From a virus, in the IMG/VR virus record IMGVR_UViG_3300046796_000317, positions 1-22,963 of that record: 22,963 bases of DNA, one strand, 5' to 3'. The notes below the pieces were generated by a model. That model was given only the letters and a program-made list of their open reading frames with translations. It ran no database searches and was not told the origin of the DNA. Both the position numbers and the translations under genes were made by a program. Numbering within the stretch: the first letter of the stretch is position 1; each line of letters begins with the position of its first letter. Below, one piece after another: positions 14,802 to 21,151 of the stretch.

Positions 14802-15176
14802 GCTGGCCGGGGCGGCAGCGGCCAGGACGTGGCCAGGCACGTCGAACAGGCCCTGCGCTCCACGGTAGGGGATGGGTGACGAGAATGGCTGAGGGTTGCG
14901 TAGGAGCCAGCAGAACGGGCCCTCCGCGAACGGCTGCCCCAGGACCTCGGCGAGCCGCACACAATCGACGACCTCGACCGTGCCGATCAGGGCGCCGAAC
15001 GCGAGGGCCGCCGGCTCGGGTTCCCCGACGCCGTAATGGCCCAGGCGGCGCCGGTTCTTGCCGGCGTGGATCAGGAGCGGGCCGCGGTGGTACGTCAGCC
15101 AGGTGCGGTTTTCAATCCGCTTGGGGCCGTGCACGATCGCCCAGGCCCACGGCTGCTGAACCGAGAGCGCTTTCAC
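14769..15176 (-). CDS. ASCH-domain protein
   Basis: 135 residues on the minus strand from GTG 15176, with GGAAGGGG upstream. The start KALSVQQPWAWAIVHGPKRI, then ENRTWLTYHRGPLLIHAGK, is the ASCH-domain core, a beta-barrel related to PUA that binds RNA or nucleosides. FGALIGTVEVVDCVRL is the central strand pair and GPFCWLLRNPQPF the final conserved block. Phage ASCH proteins are common; some family members hydrolyse N4-acetylcytidine, others are thought to act with antitoxins. The start overlaps the XRE gene's stop (GTGA), so the two are co-translated. Confidence 0.85.
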   Translation of the reverse strand: MKALSVQQPWAWAIVHGPKRIENRTWLTYHRGPLLIHAGKNRRRLGHYGVGEPEPAALAFGALIGTVEVVDCVRLAEVLGQPFAEGPFCWLLRNPQPFSSPIPYRGAQGLFDVPGHVLAAAAPASSDQPEAPRLL

Positions 15177-15352
15177 GTACGCCCCCCTTCCGGGAACAGG
15201 ACTTCGATCAGGCGGCGGGTCGCGGCGTTCATCTTGCGGCGGCCGTACTCCCACTGCTGGTAGGTCACGATCGCCACGCCCAACTTGTTGGCCATTTCCT
15301 GCTGGGTCATTTGCTCGCGTTCGCGCAAGGCTTTCAGGTCCGCCGGTTTCAT
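15173..15352 (-). CDS. Small XRE-family HTH regulator
   Basis: 59 residues from ATG 15352 (minus strand), with AGGGGG about 7 bases upstream. LKALREREQMTQQEMANKLG, then VAIVTYQQWEYGRRKMN, is a complete Cro/C1-type helix-turn-helix, and little else is present. It precedes and overlaps the ASCH gene, and lies divergent from the 15390 gene, with paired TGACTACAA repeats between them that could be its operator. Confidence 0.85.
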   Translation of the reverse strand: MKPADLKALREREQMTQQEMANKLGVAIVTYQQWEYGRRKMNAATRRLIEVLFPEGGRT

Positions 15353-15372
15353 GTCGCATCCCCCTATGTCAG

Positions 15373-15399
15373 TGACTACAATACGACCCATGACTACAA
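15373..15399. promoter_or_regulatory. Paired TGACTACAA repeats, possible operator
   Basis: TGACTACAA occurs at 15373-15381 and again at 15391-15399, start-to-start 18 bases. They sit in the 37-base divergent gap between the XRE gene (start 15352) and the zinc-ribbon gene (start 15390), the second overlapping the latter's start codon. Binding by the XRE protein here would repress both. Seen: the repeats. Inferred: their use. Confidence 0.4.
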
Positions 15400-15614
15400 A
15401 ATGCCCGCGCTGCGGTCGACCGCTGAGCCAGGTCGGCGAGGCGACGGTGGACGGCACGACGACCTACCCGGTTTTCCAATGTGACGACTGCATCGTTCAG
15501 GCCGACCTCGGCGGGGCCCAGTTCCCCGCCGCCTTCACGTTCGCGCTCGACGCCGACGGCCGGCCGTTCGACCCGGCCTCACCCGGCGACCCGCTTCCAG
15601 ACGGCGGCCAGTGA
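15390..15614 (+). CDS. Small zinc-ribbon phage protein
   Basis: 74 residues from ATG 15390. CPRCGRPL near the N-terminus and CDDC further on form a zinc ribbon. The second half, FPAAFTFALDADGRPFDPAS, is a motif I recognise from small phage proteins of unknown role. No good ribosome site is visible, so an ATG at 15368 is an alternative. The gene is isolated on the plus strand between minus-strand genes, and its last 36 bases overlap the convergent amidotransferase gene. Confidence 0.62.
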   Translation: MTTKCPRCGRPLSQVGEATVDGTTTYPVFQCDDCIVQADLGGAQFPAAFTFALDADGRPFDPASPGDPLPDGGQ

Positions 15615-16292
15615 GTTGTACACCACGTCCTTCTGATACCCGAACGTGTGGACGCTGCCGTTGCGGATCGCTTGCGGCTTGCCGGGCAGCTCGTCCGCGA
15701 GACTCCCGATATAAAGACCGTTTTTGTTCTTCCCGAAGTGCAGCGGGTTCCCCCGACGGACCACGACCAACCGGCCCGGGCGGCTCCACAACCCGAGCAT
15801 GACCAGCGGTTGCGACTGGTCGAACAGCCCGCCCGCCGGCGGCGCGGCGAGTCGGACCGCCTCGGCGCAGCGGGTGGTGAGGCTGCCGCTGAGCTGTTCG
15901 ACGAGTAACCCCAGGACCTCGGAGTCGCAGTGGGTCACCGGGGCGAGCCCGTGGCGGTCGATTACCCGCTGATATTCGGGCAGGGTGCCATTGTGCACGA
16001 CCCAGCCGCCGTCGGCGGGGTGCGGGTGGTTGTTGACGTTGCTCCGATAGTCGCCGTGGGTGGCGTAGCGGCAGTGGCCGATCAGCATCCGCGCGTCGGC
16101 CGCCATCGCGAGCAGGCCGAGCGAATCCGTGATCCGGCCCGTTTGCTTGAAGCAGTGGAGCCGGCCCTTGCTGTCGACCCACGCGAACCCGAAGGCGTGC
16201 GGGCCGCGTTGCTCAGTTACTTCCGCGATCCGCTTGACGCGGCCCAGGTCCATCTTGCCACCGTTCGACACAAAGGCGAATACACCGCACAT
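15579..16292 (-). CDS. Class II glutamine amidotransferase (stand-alone)
   Basis: 237-residue N-terminal-nucleophile glutaminase domain, releasing ammonia from glutamine. It starts with MCGVFAFVSN, so Cys2 would become the catalytic N-terminal nucleophile after Met removal. Other family signatures follow: EQRGPHAFGFAW (27-38), CRYATHGDY (74-82, substrate-binding Arg and THG), NNHPHPADGGWVVHNGTLPE (87-106, oxyanion HNG) and THCDSEVLGLL (120-130). There is no synthase or sugar-isomerase domain as in GlmS, PurF or AsnB, so the ammonia must go to a separate enzyme. An amidoligase gene lies two genes upstream on the same strand. GGAG precedes the start, and its own promoter is at 16338-16366. Confidence 0.9.
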   Translation of the reverse strand: MCGVFAFVSNGGKMDLGRVKRIAEVTEQRGPHAFGFAWVDSKGRLHCFKQTGRITDSLGLLAMAADARMLIGHCRYATHGDYRSNVNNHPHPADGGWVVHNGTLPEYQRVIDRHGLAPVTHCDSEVLGLLVEQLSGSLTTRCAEAVRLAAPPAGGLFDQSQPLVMLGLWSRPGRLVVVRRGNPLHFGKNKNGLYIGSLADELPGKPQAIRNGSVHTFGYQKDVVYNSLAAVWKRVAG

Positions 16293-16337
16293 AGCTGAGA
16301 CTCCAGGAGGGTTATCGGTCGTTTCGGGTACACTTCT

Positions 16338-16366
16338 ATCTTACGCTCAGCGACTGTAAAAGACAA
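16338..16366 (-). promoter_or_regulatory. Promoter of the amidotransferase gene
   Basis: Read on the minus strand: -35 TTGTCT (16361-16366), spacer of 17 bases, -10 TAAGAT (16338-16343). The transcript would begin near 16331, about 40 bases before the start codon. It lies within a conserved block, AAAGACAAGGCTTT on the plus strand (16359-16372), that is repeated upstream of the amidoligase gene. Confidence 0.7.
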
Positions 16367-16372
16367 GGCTTT

Positions 16373-16417
16373 CGGGCGGGGAATGACGGGTTTTTTCCCG
16401 TCAGTTCCCCGCGCCCG
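16373..16417 (-). terminator. Large hairpin, probable terminator of the 16428 gene
   Basis: GACGGG (16385-16390) and CCCGTC (16397-16402) pair around a TTTTTT loop; the stem continues with GGGGAA (16378-16383) against TTCCCC (16405-16410) and an outer CGGG/CCCG. It begins 11 bases after the stop of the minus-strand gene ending at 16428 and is followed in that direction by a T-rich CTTGTCTTTT. It thus separates this gene from the amidotransferase promoter. Confidence 0.55.
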
Positions 16418-16427
16418 TTCGCCCGTC

Positions 16428-16820
16428 TCAGTTCCGCACCAGCATCCCATTCACCATTCGGCACCCGCGGTACGATCGTGGGAAGTAGTGGCGGAACGTG
16501 GCGTGCGCCAGGTGAAGCGCCGCGCGTCGGCTGAGCCCGCACGCCGCAGCGAAGCAGAACAAGTACGTGACCACCGACAGCCGGCCGCGGAGCAGGATCT
16601 TGTTTTTCACCGGGTCGAACCGGCTCTCGCCGCTCGCCGCGTTGGGTTCGCTGTCGTCGCGGAGCAACATCGTTTCCAGGTTGTAGGCGTTGGTCAACCC
16701 GCGGTGCAGCTCGGCGAACTTGTCGCCCCGTTCCTCGATCGACCCTTGCCACGGCTTCGCGTCGCGGAACGCCTTGACCGCCGTTTTCGCTGCCGCGTTC
16801 AGACTGAATTCGCTGCGCAT
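16428..16820 (-). CDS. Metallopeptidase-like phage protein lacking HExxH
   Basis: 130 residues from ATG 16820 with AAAGG upstream. It begins MRSEFSLNAAAKTAVKAF, has KFAELHRGLTNAYNLET, then SRFDPVKNKILLRGRLSVVT and a hydrophobic helix YLFCFAAACGL (86-96), ending FRHYFPRSYRGC and MLVR. I associate this layout with phage proteins in which the helix reads YLHEFAHALG, a zinc-peptidase HExxH. In this copy that stretch is LFCFAAA, so both histidines and the glutamate are gone. It could be a catalytically dead scaffold between the amidotransferase and amidoligase. The family comparison is from memory; the missing residues are seen. Confidence 0.6.
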   Translation of the reverse strand: MRSEFSLNAAAKTAVKAFRDAKPWQGSIEERGDKFAELHRGLTNAYNLETMLLRDDSEPNAASGESRFDPVKNKILLRGRLSVVTYLFCFAAACGLSRRAALHLAHATFRHYFPRSYRGCRMVNGMLVRN

Positions 16821-16854
16821 GTTCGTTTCCTTTATTCGTGCGGACTTTGGACCG

Positions 16855-16875
16855 CCCGCCCCACGCTGGGGCGGG
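16855..16875. other. Intergenic hairpin after the amidoligase gene
   Basis: CCCGCCCC (16855-16862) and GGGGCGGG (16868-16875) form a perfect 8-base stem with a 5-base loop, 37 bases past the amidoligase stop in the direction of transcription. No T run follows, so full termination is doubtful; attenuation before the next gene (start 16820) or mRNA end protection is more likely. Confidence 0.5.
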
Positions 16876-16911
16876 TGCATTAACCGGGCGTGGGCGGCCC
16901 GGCCCATCTGC

Positions 16912-17958
16912 TTAGAACTCCAAGGGGGCGGGGGCGGCCGGGGCGACGATCGGGGCGACCCGCAGATATTGCAAGCGGATCCGGTAGCGGCGTCCGCTGG
17001 TGAACTGCACGACCGGCACGCAACGGGGACGGCGAAGAACGACCATTCCCTCTTGCCCGTGCTGGAAGCCGAACCCGCCCGGATATTCGACCGTGACCCG
17101 CGTGCCGACCGGAAAGGCCGCGTTGCCCGTCGTCGCCACCGGCACCGGCGCATCGTATTTCTTGGCGAGCCGCATCAGTTCCTTTTTCGTCCCTTTCAGG
17201 CTCGGCACCCGTTCGCCGGCGAGGTTGCCGTGTACGTGGCTCTGACGGCCTTTCGTCCATCCGAGCTGATAGAAAAGCCGATTCATGGCCGTCTCACCCG
17301 CGCCGCCCCGGTGGATCGGCGACGATTCGACGGGCGTCTTAGCGGTCCAGTTCGTCACCTTCGCGGCCCGCAGGGCCCGTTCCACCAGCCCAACACACAA
17401 GCGGATATACCCGACCAGTTTCACCGGGTTGAGGGTCGCGCCGAAGGCCCGGAACTCCACCGTCGGGTTGCAACTGCTCAGGTTCGCGACGTAATAACGG
17501 TTGTTGCGATTCGCCTGGACGGCGCGGGCGGCGTCGCCGTGCCGATTGATCCCGTGGCACCAGCGGCCCGTCTCGCGGCTCTTGCTCCCCGTCGAGGCGA
17601 AAATCGCCTTTTCGAAGTTGGCGACCAGCGTCAGGAGCTTCTCGACGGCGACCGTGTCGGTTTTGTTGAAACCGACGTGGACGTGGAGCCCGCAGCTCGC
17701 GTTGACCTTCGCCCCCATCCCCTTGATCACGGCCAGATCGGCGAGCAACTGCTGAAGGCCCGCGGACCCCGTGAACACGGGGGAGACGAATTCGCAGGCG
17801 ACGTGACCGCGGGTGGCGCGGATGGACGGGTCGTTGTCGGCTTTCCAGCCGGTCAACTGCGGGATGGCGGCCCCGCGGCTGTGCGGCCCGACCAGAATGG
17901 TGCCGGCGGGGATGGTCGTTTCAATCTCAACTCCGAAGGTCATTTGTTCCACGTTCAT
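16912..17958 (-). CDS. Amidoligase-family protein (PF12224-like) with C-terminal SH3-like domain
   Basis: 348 residues from ATG 17958 with GGGAGA upstream. It carries the blocks of the COOH-NH2 ligase/amidoligase family, an ATP-dependent glutamine-synthetase-like fold: FGVEIETT (8-15), CEFVSPVF (55-62), ASCGLHVHVG (87-96) and TVEFRAFGATLNP (166-178). The acidic and histidine residues would bind Mg-ATP. After residue 280 a short beta domain follows (PVGTRVTVEYPG, then GMVVLRR, then VVQFTSGRRYRI), resembling an SH3/KOW fold. Known relatives often sit with glutamine amidotransferases or cyclotransferases and are predicted to make peptide-like bonds. A glutaminase gene lies two genes downstream and shares its promoter type. 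The substrate is unknown. Confidence 0.82.
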   Translation of the reverse strand: MNVEQMTFGVEIETTIPAGTILVGPHSRGAAIPQLTGWKADNDPSIRATRGHVACEFVSPVFTGSAGLQQLLADLAVIKGMGAKVNASCGLHVHVGFNKTDTVAVEKLLTLVANFEKAIFASTGSKSRETGRWCHGINRHGDAARAVQANRNNRYYVANLSSCNPTVEFRAFGATLNPVKLVGYIRLCVGLVERALRAAKVTNWTAKTPVESSPIHRGGAGETAMNRLFYQLGWTKGRQSHVHGNLAGERVPSLKGTKKELMRLAKKYDAPVPVATTGNAAFPVGTRVTVEYPGGFGFQHGQEGMVVLRRPRCVPVVQFTSGRRYRIRLQYLRVAPIVAPAAPAPLEF

Positions 17959-18008
17959 TTCTGTCTCCCGTTTGTCGTTTCGTTGCGTTCGTTTCGTTCT
18001 ACACCAGT

Positions 18009-18037
18009 ATCTTAACGTCGCTGAATGTGAAAGACAA
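18009..18037 (-). promoter_or_regulatory. Promoter of the amidoligase gene
   Basis: Read on the minus strand: -35 TTGTCT (18032-18037), spacer of 17 bases, -10 TAAGAT (18009-18014), identical hexamers and spacing to the amidotransferase promoter at 16338-16366. The shared 14-base block AAAGACAAGGCTTT is at 18030-18043. The transcript would start near 18002, about 44 bases before the start codon. Confidence 0.7.
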
Positions 18038-18148
18038 GGCTTTTTAGCCGGAAAAAGGGCGGTTTTTGCCGGAAAGCCGGGATGCCCTTGGGCGGTAAGG
18101 AGTTAGGCTCACGGGTTTTTTTCGCTAAATTGACGGTTCGACCGAGCC

Positions 18149-18247
18149 GCACGCTGGCCCAGGGGCGGCCGCTGCACGCTGCACGCTGCACGCGGCGTAA
18201 CGTCTGCACCGCGTTGCACCACTCTGCACCGCGTTGCACGCTGGCCC
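18149..18247. repeat. TGCAC repeat array before terS (possible packaging or TerS site)
   Basis: Two copies of GCACGCTGGCCC (18149-18160, 18236-18247) bracket the array. Inside are three tandem CTGCACG units (18172-18192, period 7) and two copies of TCTGCACCGCGTTGCAC (18203-18219, 18223-18239, period 20). As a result TGCAC recurs at 18205, 18215, 18225 and 18235, exactly one helical turn apart. It lies about 50 bases upstream of terS, where pac or cos sites and TerS binding sites commonly are. Function is inferred. Confidence 0.6.
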
Positions 18248-18293
18248 GGCGCAACCTGGCCGCCGCAAACGCGGCCCGTGGAGCGTAACGCGC

Positions 18294-18671
18294 GTGAAAC
18301 GTCTAACGGAACCCGTCGTCGCCCAGGCCCTGGAAAAATTCGCCGGCAATATCGCCGCCTGCGCCCGGGCCCTGAAGGTGACGCGGTCGTCCGTTTACGG
18401 CTACATTCAAAGCCGGCCGGCGCTGGTCGAGCTGCTGCAAGACGTGCGCGAGGCCCGGCTCGACAACGCGGAGTCCGCGCTGGAGCGGGCGATCATCGCC
18501 GGCGAGGCGTGGGCGGTCTGCTTCACGCTCAAGACACTGGGCAAGGAACGGGGGTACGTCGAGCGGACCGAGCACCGGCACGGCGGCGATCCCGACAATC
18601 AAACGCCGATCCCGATTGCCCGCGAGGTCATTATCGAGGTCCCCCGTGAGTCTCTGGACGACGGACAATGA
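18294..18671 (+). CDS. terS: Terminase small subunit
   Basis: 125 residues from GTG 18294 with GGAG about 10 bases upstream; earlier in-frame starts would run into the repeat array. The N-terminal helix-turn-helix LEKFAGNIAACARALKVTRS, then SVYGYIQSRP, fits the DNA-recognition domain of phage small terminases. It is followed by helices LVELLQDVREARLDNAESAL and AIIAGEAWAVCFTLKTLGKE with GY, a block typical of small terminase-like proteins. It would bind the packaging site and load the large subunit. Its end overlaps the large-subunit start by 26 bases. Confidence 0.8.
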   Translation: MKRLTEPVVAQALEKFAGNIAACARALKVTRSSVYGYIQSRPALVELLQDVREARLDNAESALERAIIAGEAWAVCFTLKTLGKERGYVERTEHRHGGDPDNQTPIPIAREVIIEVPRESLDDGQ

Positions 18672-19992
18672 CGCGAAGGTCAAGGCCCGGCTGCACCCGG
18701 GCCAGGCCCGCGCCTGGCGTAGCGACAAGCGTCTGATCGCCGTGACCGCCGGCACCCAGAGCGGTAAGACGTCATTCGGTCCCTTGTGGCTCAAGCGCGA
18801 AATCGACCGCCGCGGCGCGGGCGACTATCTGGCCGGCACCGCAAGTTACGACATGTTCAAATTGAAAATGCTCCCCGCCATCCGCGAGACGTTCGAGCAC
18901 GTCTACCGGATCGGCCGCTACTGGGCGGGCGACCGCGTGCTGGAAATCCGCGACCCGGTAACCGAAACGTTCCTCGCGAACCGCGCCGACGACCCCATGT
19001 ATGCCCGCGTGATCCTGCGGTCCGCCGACGCCCCGGGCGGCTGGGAGTCGAGCACGGCCCGGGCCGGCTGGCTCGACGAGGTCGGGCTGTCAAACTTCAC
19101 CTTGGAGATTTACGAGGCGATCATGCGCCGCCTGGCCCTGGCCGTTGGCCGCCTGCTCATGACCACAACCGTCTACGGCCTCGGCTGGCTCAAGCGGAAG
19201 ATTTACGATCCGTGGAAGAAGGCCCGCCGCCGGCACCCGGACATTGACGTGATCCAGTTCGACTCGATCGAGAACCCCACCTTCCCCCGGGCCGAGTGGG
19301 AACGGGCCCGCCGCGACATGCCCGCATACAAGTTTAACCGTGCGTACCGCGGGTTCTTCGACCGACCCACGGGGTTGATCTTCGACGTGTTCGAACCGCT
19401 CACGCACGCCATGCCGCGGTTCCCGATCCCCGACGCCTGGCAGCGCTACGTCGGCCTCGACTTCGGCGGCGCCAACACCGCGGCGGTTTTTTGGGCAGAG
19501 GAGCCATGCAAGCCGCCGCGCTACTACGCCTACCGCGAATACTGGCCGCGCGTGGGGCGCACCGCGAAGCAACACGTCGAGGCGATGATGGAGGGCGAGC
19601 CGCGGCTGCCGACGGCGATCGGCGGCAGCTCAAGCGAAGATCAGTGGCGGTCGGAATTCTCCGCGGCCGGCCTGAGCGTGCGCGAGCCACCGGTGAAGGA
19701 CGTGGAGGTCGGCATTCAACGGGCGTATGCGTTCTTCACCCGTGACCAGATCCGCGTTTTCGACGACCTGGAATACACGCTCGCGGAATTGGAGAATTAC
19801 GGCCGCGTGCTCGACGACACGGGCGAGCCGACCGACAAGATCAAGGACAAGGAAATGTTCCATCTGATTGACGGCGGTTTTCGCTATCTGTTTTCGTGGC
19901 TGGAAAAGGCGCCGAACCGGTTCGACGTGGGCACGCGCGGCGGGCCGACCGGGTCGATCCTCGACGAAATGCCGAGCAGCACGTTTACCTGA
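18646..19992 (+). CDS. terL: Terminase large subunit
   Basis: DNA-packaging ATPase/nuclease of 448 residues from GTG 18646 (GAGGT upstream). ATPase domain: Walker A AGTQSGKTS (35-43), ARAGWLDEVG as Walker B with D144 and E145, and a coupling segment MTTTVYG (172-178). Nuclease domain: VGLDFGGANTAAVFW (269-283) with the first metal-binding Asp (272), and HLIDGGFRYLFSW near the end with another. It would cut concatemers and pump DNA into proheads. Unusually, no portal gene follows: the next genes are on the opposite strand, 6 bases away. Confidence 0.92.
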   Translation: MSLWTTDNDAKVKARLHPGQARAWRSDKRLIAVTAGTQSGKTSFGPLWLKREIDRRGAGDYLAGTASYDMFKLKMLPAIRETFEHVYRIGRYWAGDRVLEIRDPVTETFLANRADDPMYARVILRSADAPGGWESSTARAGWLDEVGLSNFTLEIYEAIMRRLALAVGRLLMTTTVYGLGWLKRKIYDPWKKARRRHPDIDVIQFDSIENPTFPRAEWERARRDMPAYKFNRAYRGFFDRPTGLIFDVFEPLTHAMPRFPIPDAWQRYVGLDFGGANTAAVFWAEEPCKPPRYYAYREYWPRVGRTAKQHVEAMMEGEPRLPTAIGGSSSEDQWRSEFSAAGLSVREPPVKDVEVGIQRAYAFFTRDQIRVFDDLEYTLAELENYGRVLDDTGEPTDKIKDKEMFHLIDGGFRYLFSWLEKAPNRFDVGTRGGPTGSILDEMPSSTFT

Positions 19993-19998
19993 CCGCGG

Positions 19999-20283
19999 TC
20001 ATTGCTCGACGTATTCCCGTCCCGCGTCGCCGTCGGGCCGGCGGCGGCCGGTCGCGGGGTGGCGCATCCAGCCGGCCGGCTCGCCCGCCCCGTCCCATGC
20101 GACCATTGCGGCGACCGCCGCGTCGATGGAGTCGTATCAGTACGCGGCGAACTGGTCGCCGGCGGCGTCGCATAGGCAAAGCCGAGCGCGGCCGTAGGTG
20201 AGCGGGTACACGTAGAGCAGCCGGCCGTCGAGCAGCCGTCGCTCCGGTAGATCCAGGGCCAGGCCGAATAGGTCCACGAGCAT
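19999..20283 (-). pseudogene. Small phage gene interrupted by in-frame TGA
   Basis: Begins at ATG 20283 with GGAGG 9 bases upstream and reads MLVDLFGLALDLPERRLLDG, then YVYPLTYGRARLCLC, ending QFAAY at a TGA (20137-20139, codon 49). The same frame then stays open for 45 codons: YDSIDAAVAAMVAWDGAGEP, AGWMRHPATGRRRPDG, REYVEQ, stop at 19999-20001. The second part has protein-like composition and ends 6 bases from terL, and I recall small phage proteins joining both halves. So it is probably one 94-codon gene broken by a nonsense mutation, or read through. A genuine 48-residue protein ending at 20137 remains possible. Confidence 0.6.
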
Positions 20284-20301
20284 CGTGTCGATCCTCCCCC
20301 A

Positions 20302-20336
20302 GGGCGGCGGGCCGCGCCATGTACGGCCCGCCGCCC
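20302..20336. other. Perfect 13-base stem-loop
   Basis: GGGCGGCGGGCCG (20302-20314) and CGGCCCGCCGCCC (20324-20336) pair perfectly around a 9-base loop. It starts 2 bases past the stop of the minus-strand gene ending at 20339 and lies just before the ribosome site of the next gene. No T run follows on either strand. It probably acts as an mRNA 3' barrier or partial terminator. Confidence 0.65.
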
Positions 20337-20338
20337 CC

Positions 20339-20830
20339 TTACTTCGCCGCGGCCGGGCCCTTCTCTTCAAGCCAGCGCATCGCGAGCCATCGCGCCATCG
20401 CCCGCACGCTCCCGCCACCGCGCCAGTCCTCCGAAATCGTGTCCCCGTCGATGGTCAGGCAGCCGTGCAGTTGTCCGTCCGCTCGCCGGGTGACCAGCAG
20501 CTCCCACTCCGCCGGCAGCCGTTGCACTTCCTTCGCGTCGCGGTCCGTCTTGCCGGTCCCGTAATCGAGCCGCCGGGCCGCGGCGATCCGCAGCTCGTGC
20601 GCGTGGTTCACGGCGTCGGCCGCTTGACGTTCCGCCTTTCGCTTCGCGGACGCGGCCTGTTGTTCCGCCTCGATTCTGGCGGCGCGTTCCTTGCGACAAC
20701 TCGGGCAGGTCAGTCGAGCGTGTTTCGCGCGCCGTTGCTTCGGGAATTGCTCCTGGTCGAAGATCAGAAATTCGCCCATATGTCCGCAGGCGTGCGGTAG
20801 CATTTCCTTCCCGACGACGGTTTTATTCAT
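20339..20830 (-). CDS. Hypothetical protein with zinc site and coiled coil
   Basis: 163 residues from ATG 20830, overlapping the upstream XRE gene's stop (ATGA). The N-terminus HACGHMGEFLIFD, then LTCPSCRKER, offers four Cys/His ligands for one zinc. Residues 60-100 are a charged Ala/Lys/Glu helix. The C-terminal part LPAEWELLVTRRADGQLHGC, then TISEDWRGGGSVRAMARWLA, is a small alpha/beta domain. Unrecognised. Coupling to an XRE gene suggests co-regulation. Confidence 0.65.
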   Translation of the reverse strand: MNKTVVGKEMLPHACGHMGEFLIFDQEQFPKQRRAKHARLTCPSCRKERAARIEAEQQAASAKRKAERQAADAVNHAHELRIAAARRLDYGTGKTDRDAKEVQRLPAEWELLVTRRADGQLHGCLTIDGDTISEDWRGGGSVRAMARWLAMRWLEEKGPAAAK

Positions 20831-21093
20831 GCCGCACCCCCGACCCGCGGCCCGCGTTTCCGGGCCTTCGCCGCGGCCTGGCCGTTCGCCGGCGTCCGGT
20901 CGAACACGGCGAGCGACACGCCCAGGCCCTCGACGAGCTGGATCAGCGTGCTGTAGCTCGGCTCGCGTCGCCCCTGTTCCAGATGCCGGATCGTCCCCAC
21001 CTTGATCCCGGTCCGCTCGGCCAGCTCGGGTTGCGACAGCGCCAGCTCGGCCCGCAGCGCCTTCAGCCGGTCCGCGAAAACAATACGATTCAT
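20827..21093 (-). CDS. XRE-family HTH regulator
   Basis: 88 residues from ATG 21093, with GAGGG 5 bases upstream. FADRLKALRAELALSQPELA, then ERTGIKVGTIRHLEQGRREP, is a canonical Cro/C1-type helix-turn-helix, followed by YSTLIQLVEGLGVSLAVF as the fifth helix. The basic C-terminal tail (NGQAAAKARKRGPRVG) is probably disordered. A repressor of nearby phage genes is likely, target unknown. Confidence 0.85.
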   Translation of the reverse strand: MNRIVFADRLKALRAELALSQPELAERTGIKVGTIRHLEQGRREPSYSTLIQLVEGLGVSLAVFDRTPANGQAAAKARKRGPRVGGAA

Positions 21094-21151
21094 GATTCCC
21101 TCGGTTTGAATGTCCCACGTTCATCCTACGCCACTTGCCGGACTGCGGCAT

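Larger units (their letters stand above)
17959..18293. other. Intergenic region between amidoligase and terminase genes
   Basis: A 335-base stretch without a credible gene. From left to right it holds the amidoligase leader (an ACGAA-rich tract on the minus strand), the amidoligase promoter (18009-18037), an inverted repeat CCGGAAAAA (18048-18056) against TTTTTGCCGG (18063-18072), a run of seven T near 18117, and a set of TGCAC repeats (18149-18247) just before terS. It is the only sizeable non-coding region in the window and probably serves both divergent transcription units and perhaps packaging. Confidence 0.6.

Noticed and set aside
13811-15484. Long plus-strand frame running through the ABC-GNAT and ASCH region
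   Set aside because: Out of frame with the ABC-GNAT gene and antisense to the ASCH gene; composition is low-complexity Arg/Gly/Pro.
16690-18015. Plus-strand 441-codon frame opposite the amidoligase
   Set aside because: Shadow frame; the minus strand has amidoligase motifs, ribosome site and promoter.
18149-18247. TGCAC repeats as a CRISPR array
   Set aside because: Units are 7-20 bases with no unique spacers and no cas gene.
18012-18254. Minus-strand 80-codon frame in the intergenic region
   Set aside because: It spans the promoter and TGCAC repeats, has no ribosome site and repeat-driven composition.
19999-20283. General TGA recoding in this element
   Set aside because: Many genes here end in TGA within ATGA or GTGA overlaps, so TGA is a normal stop.
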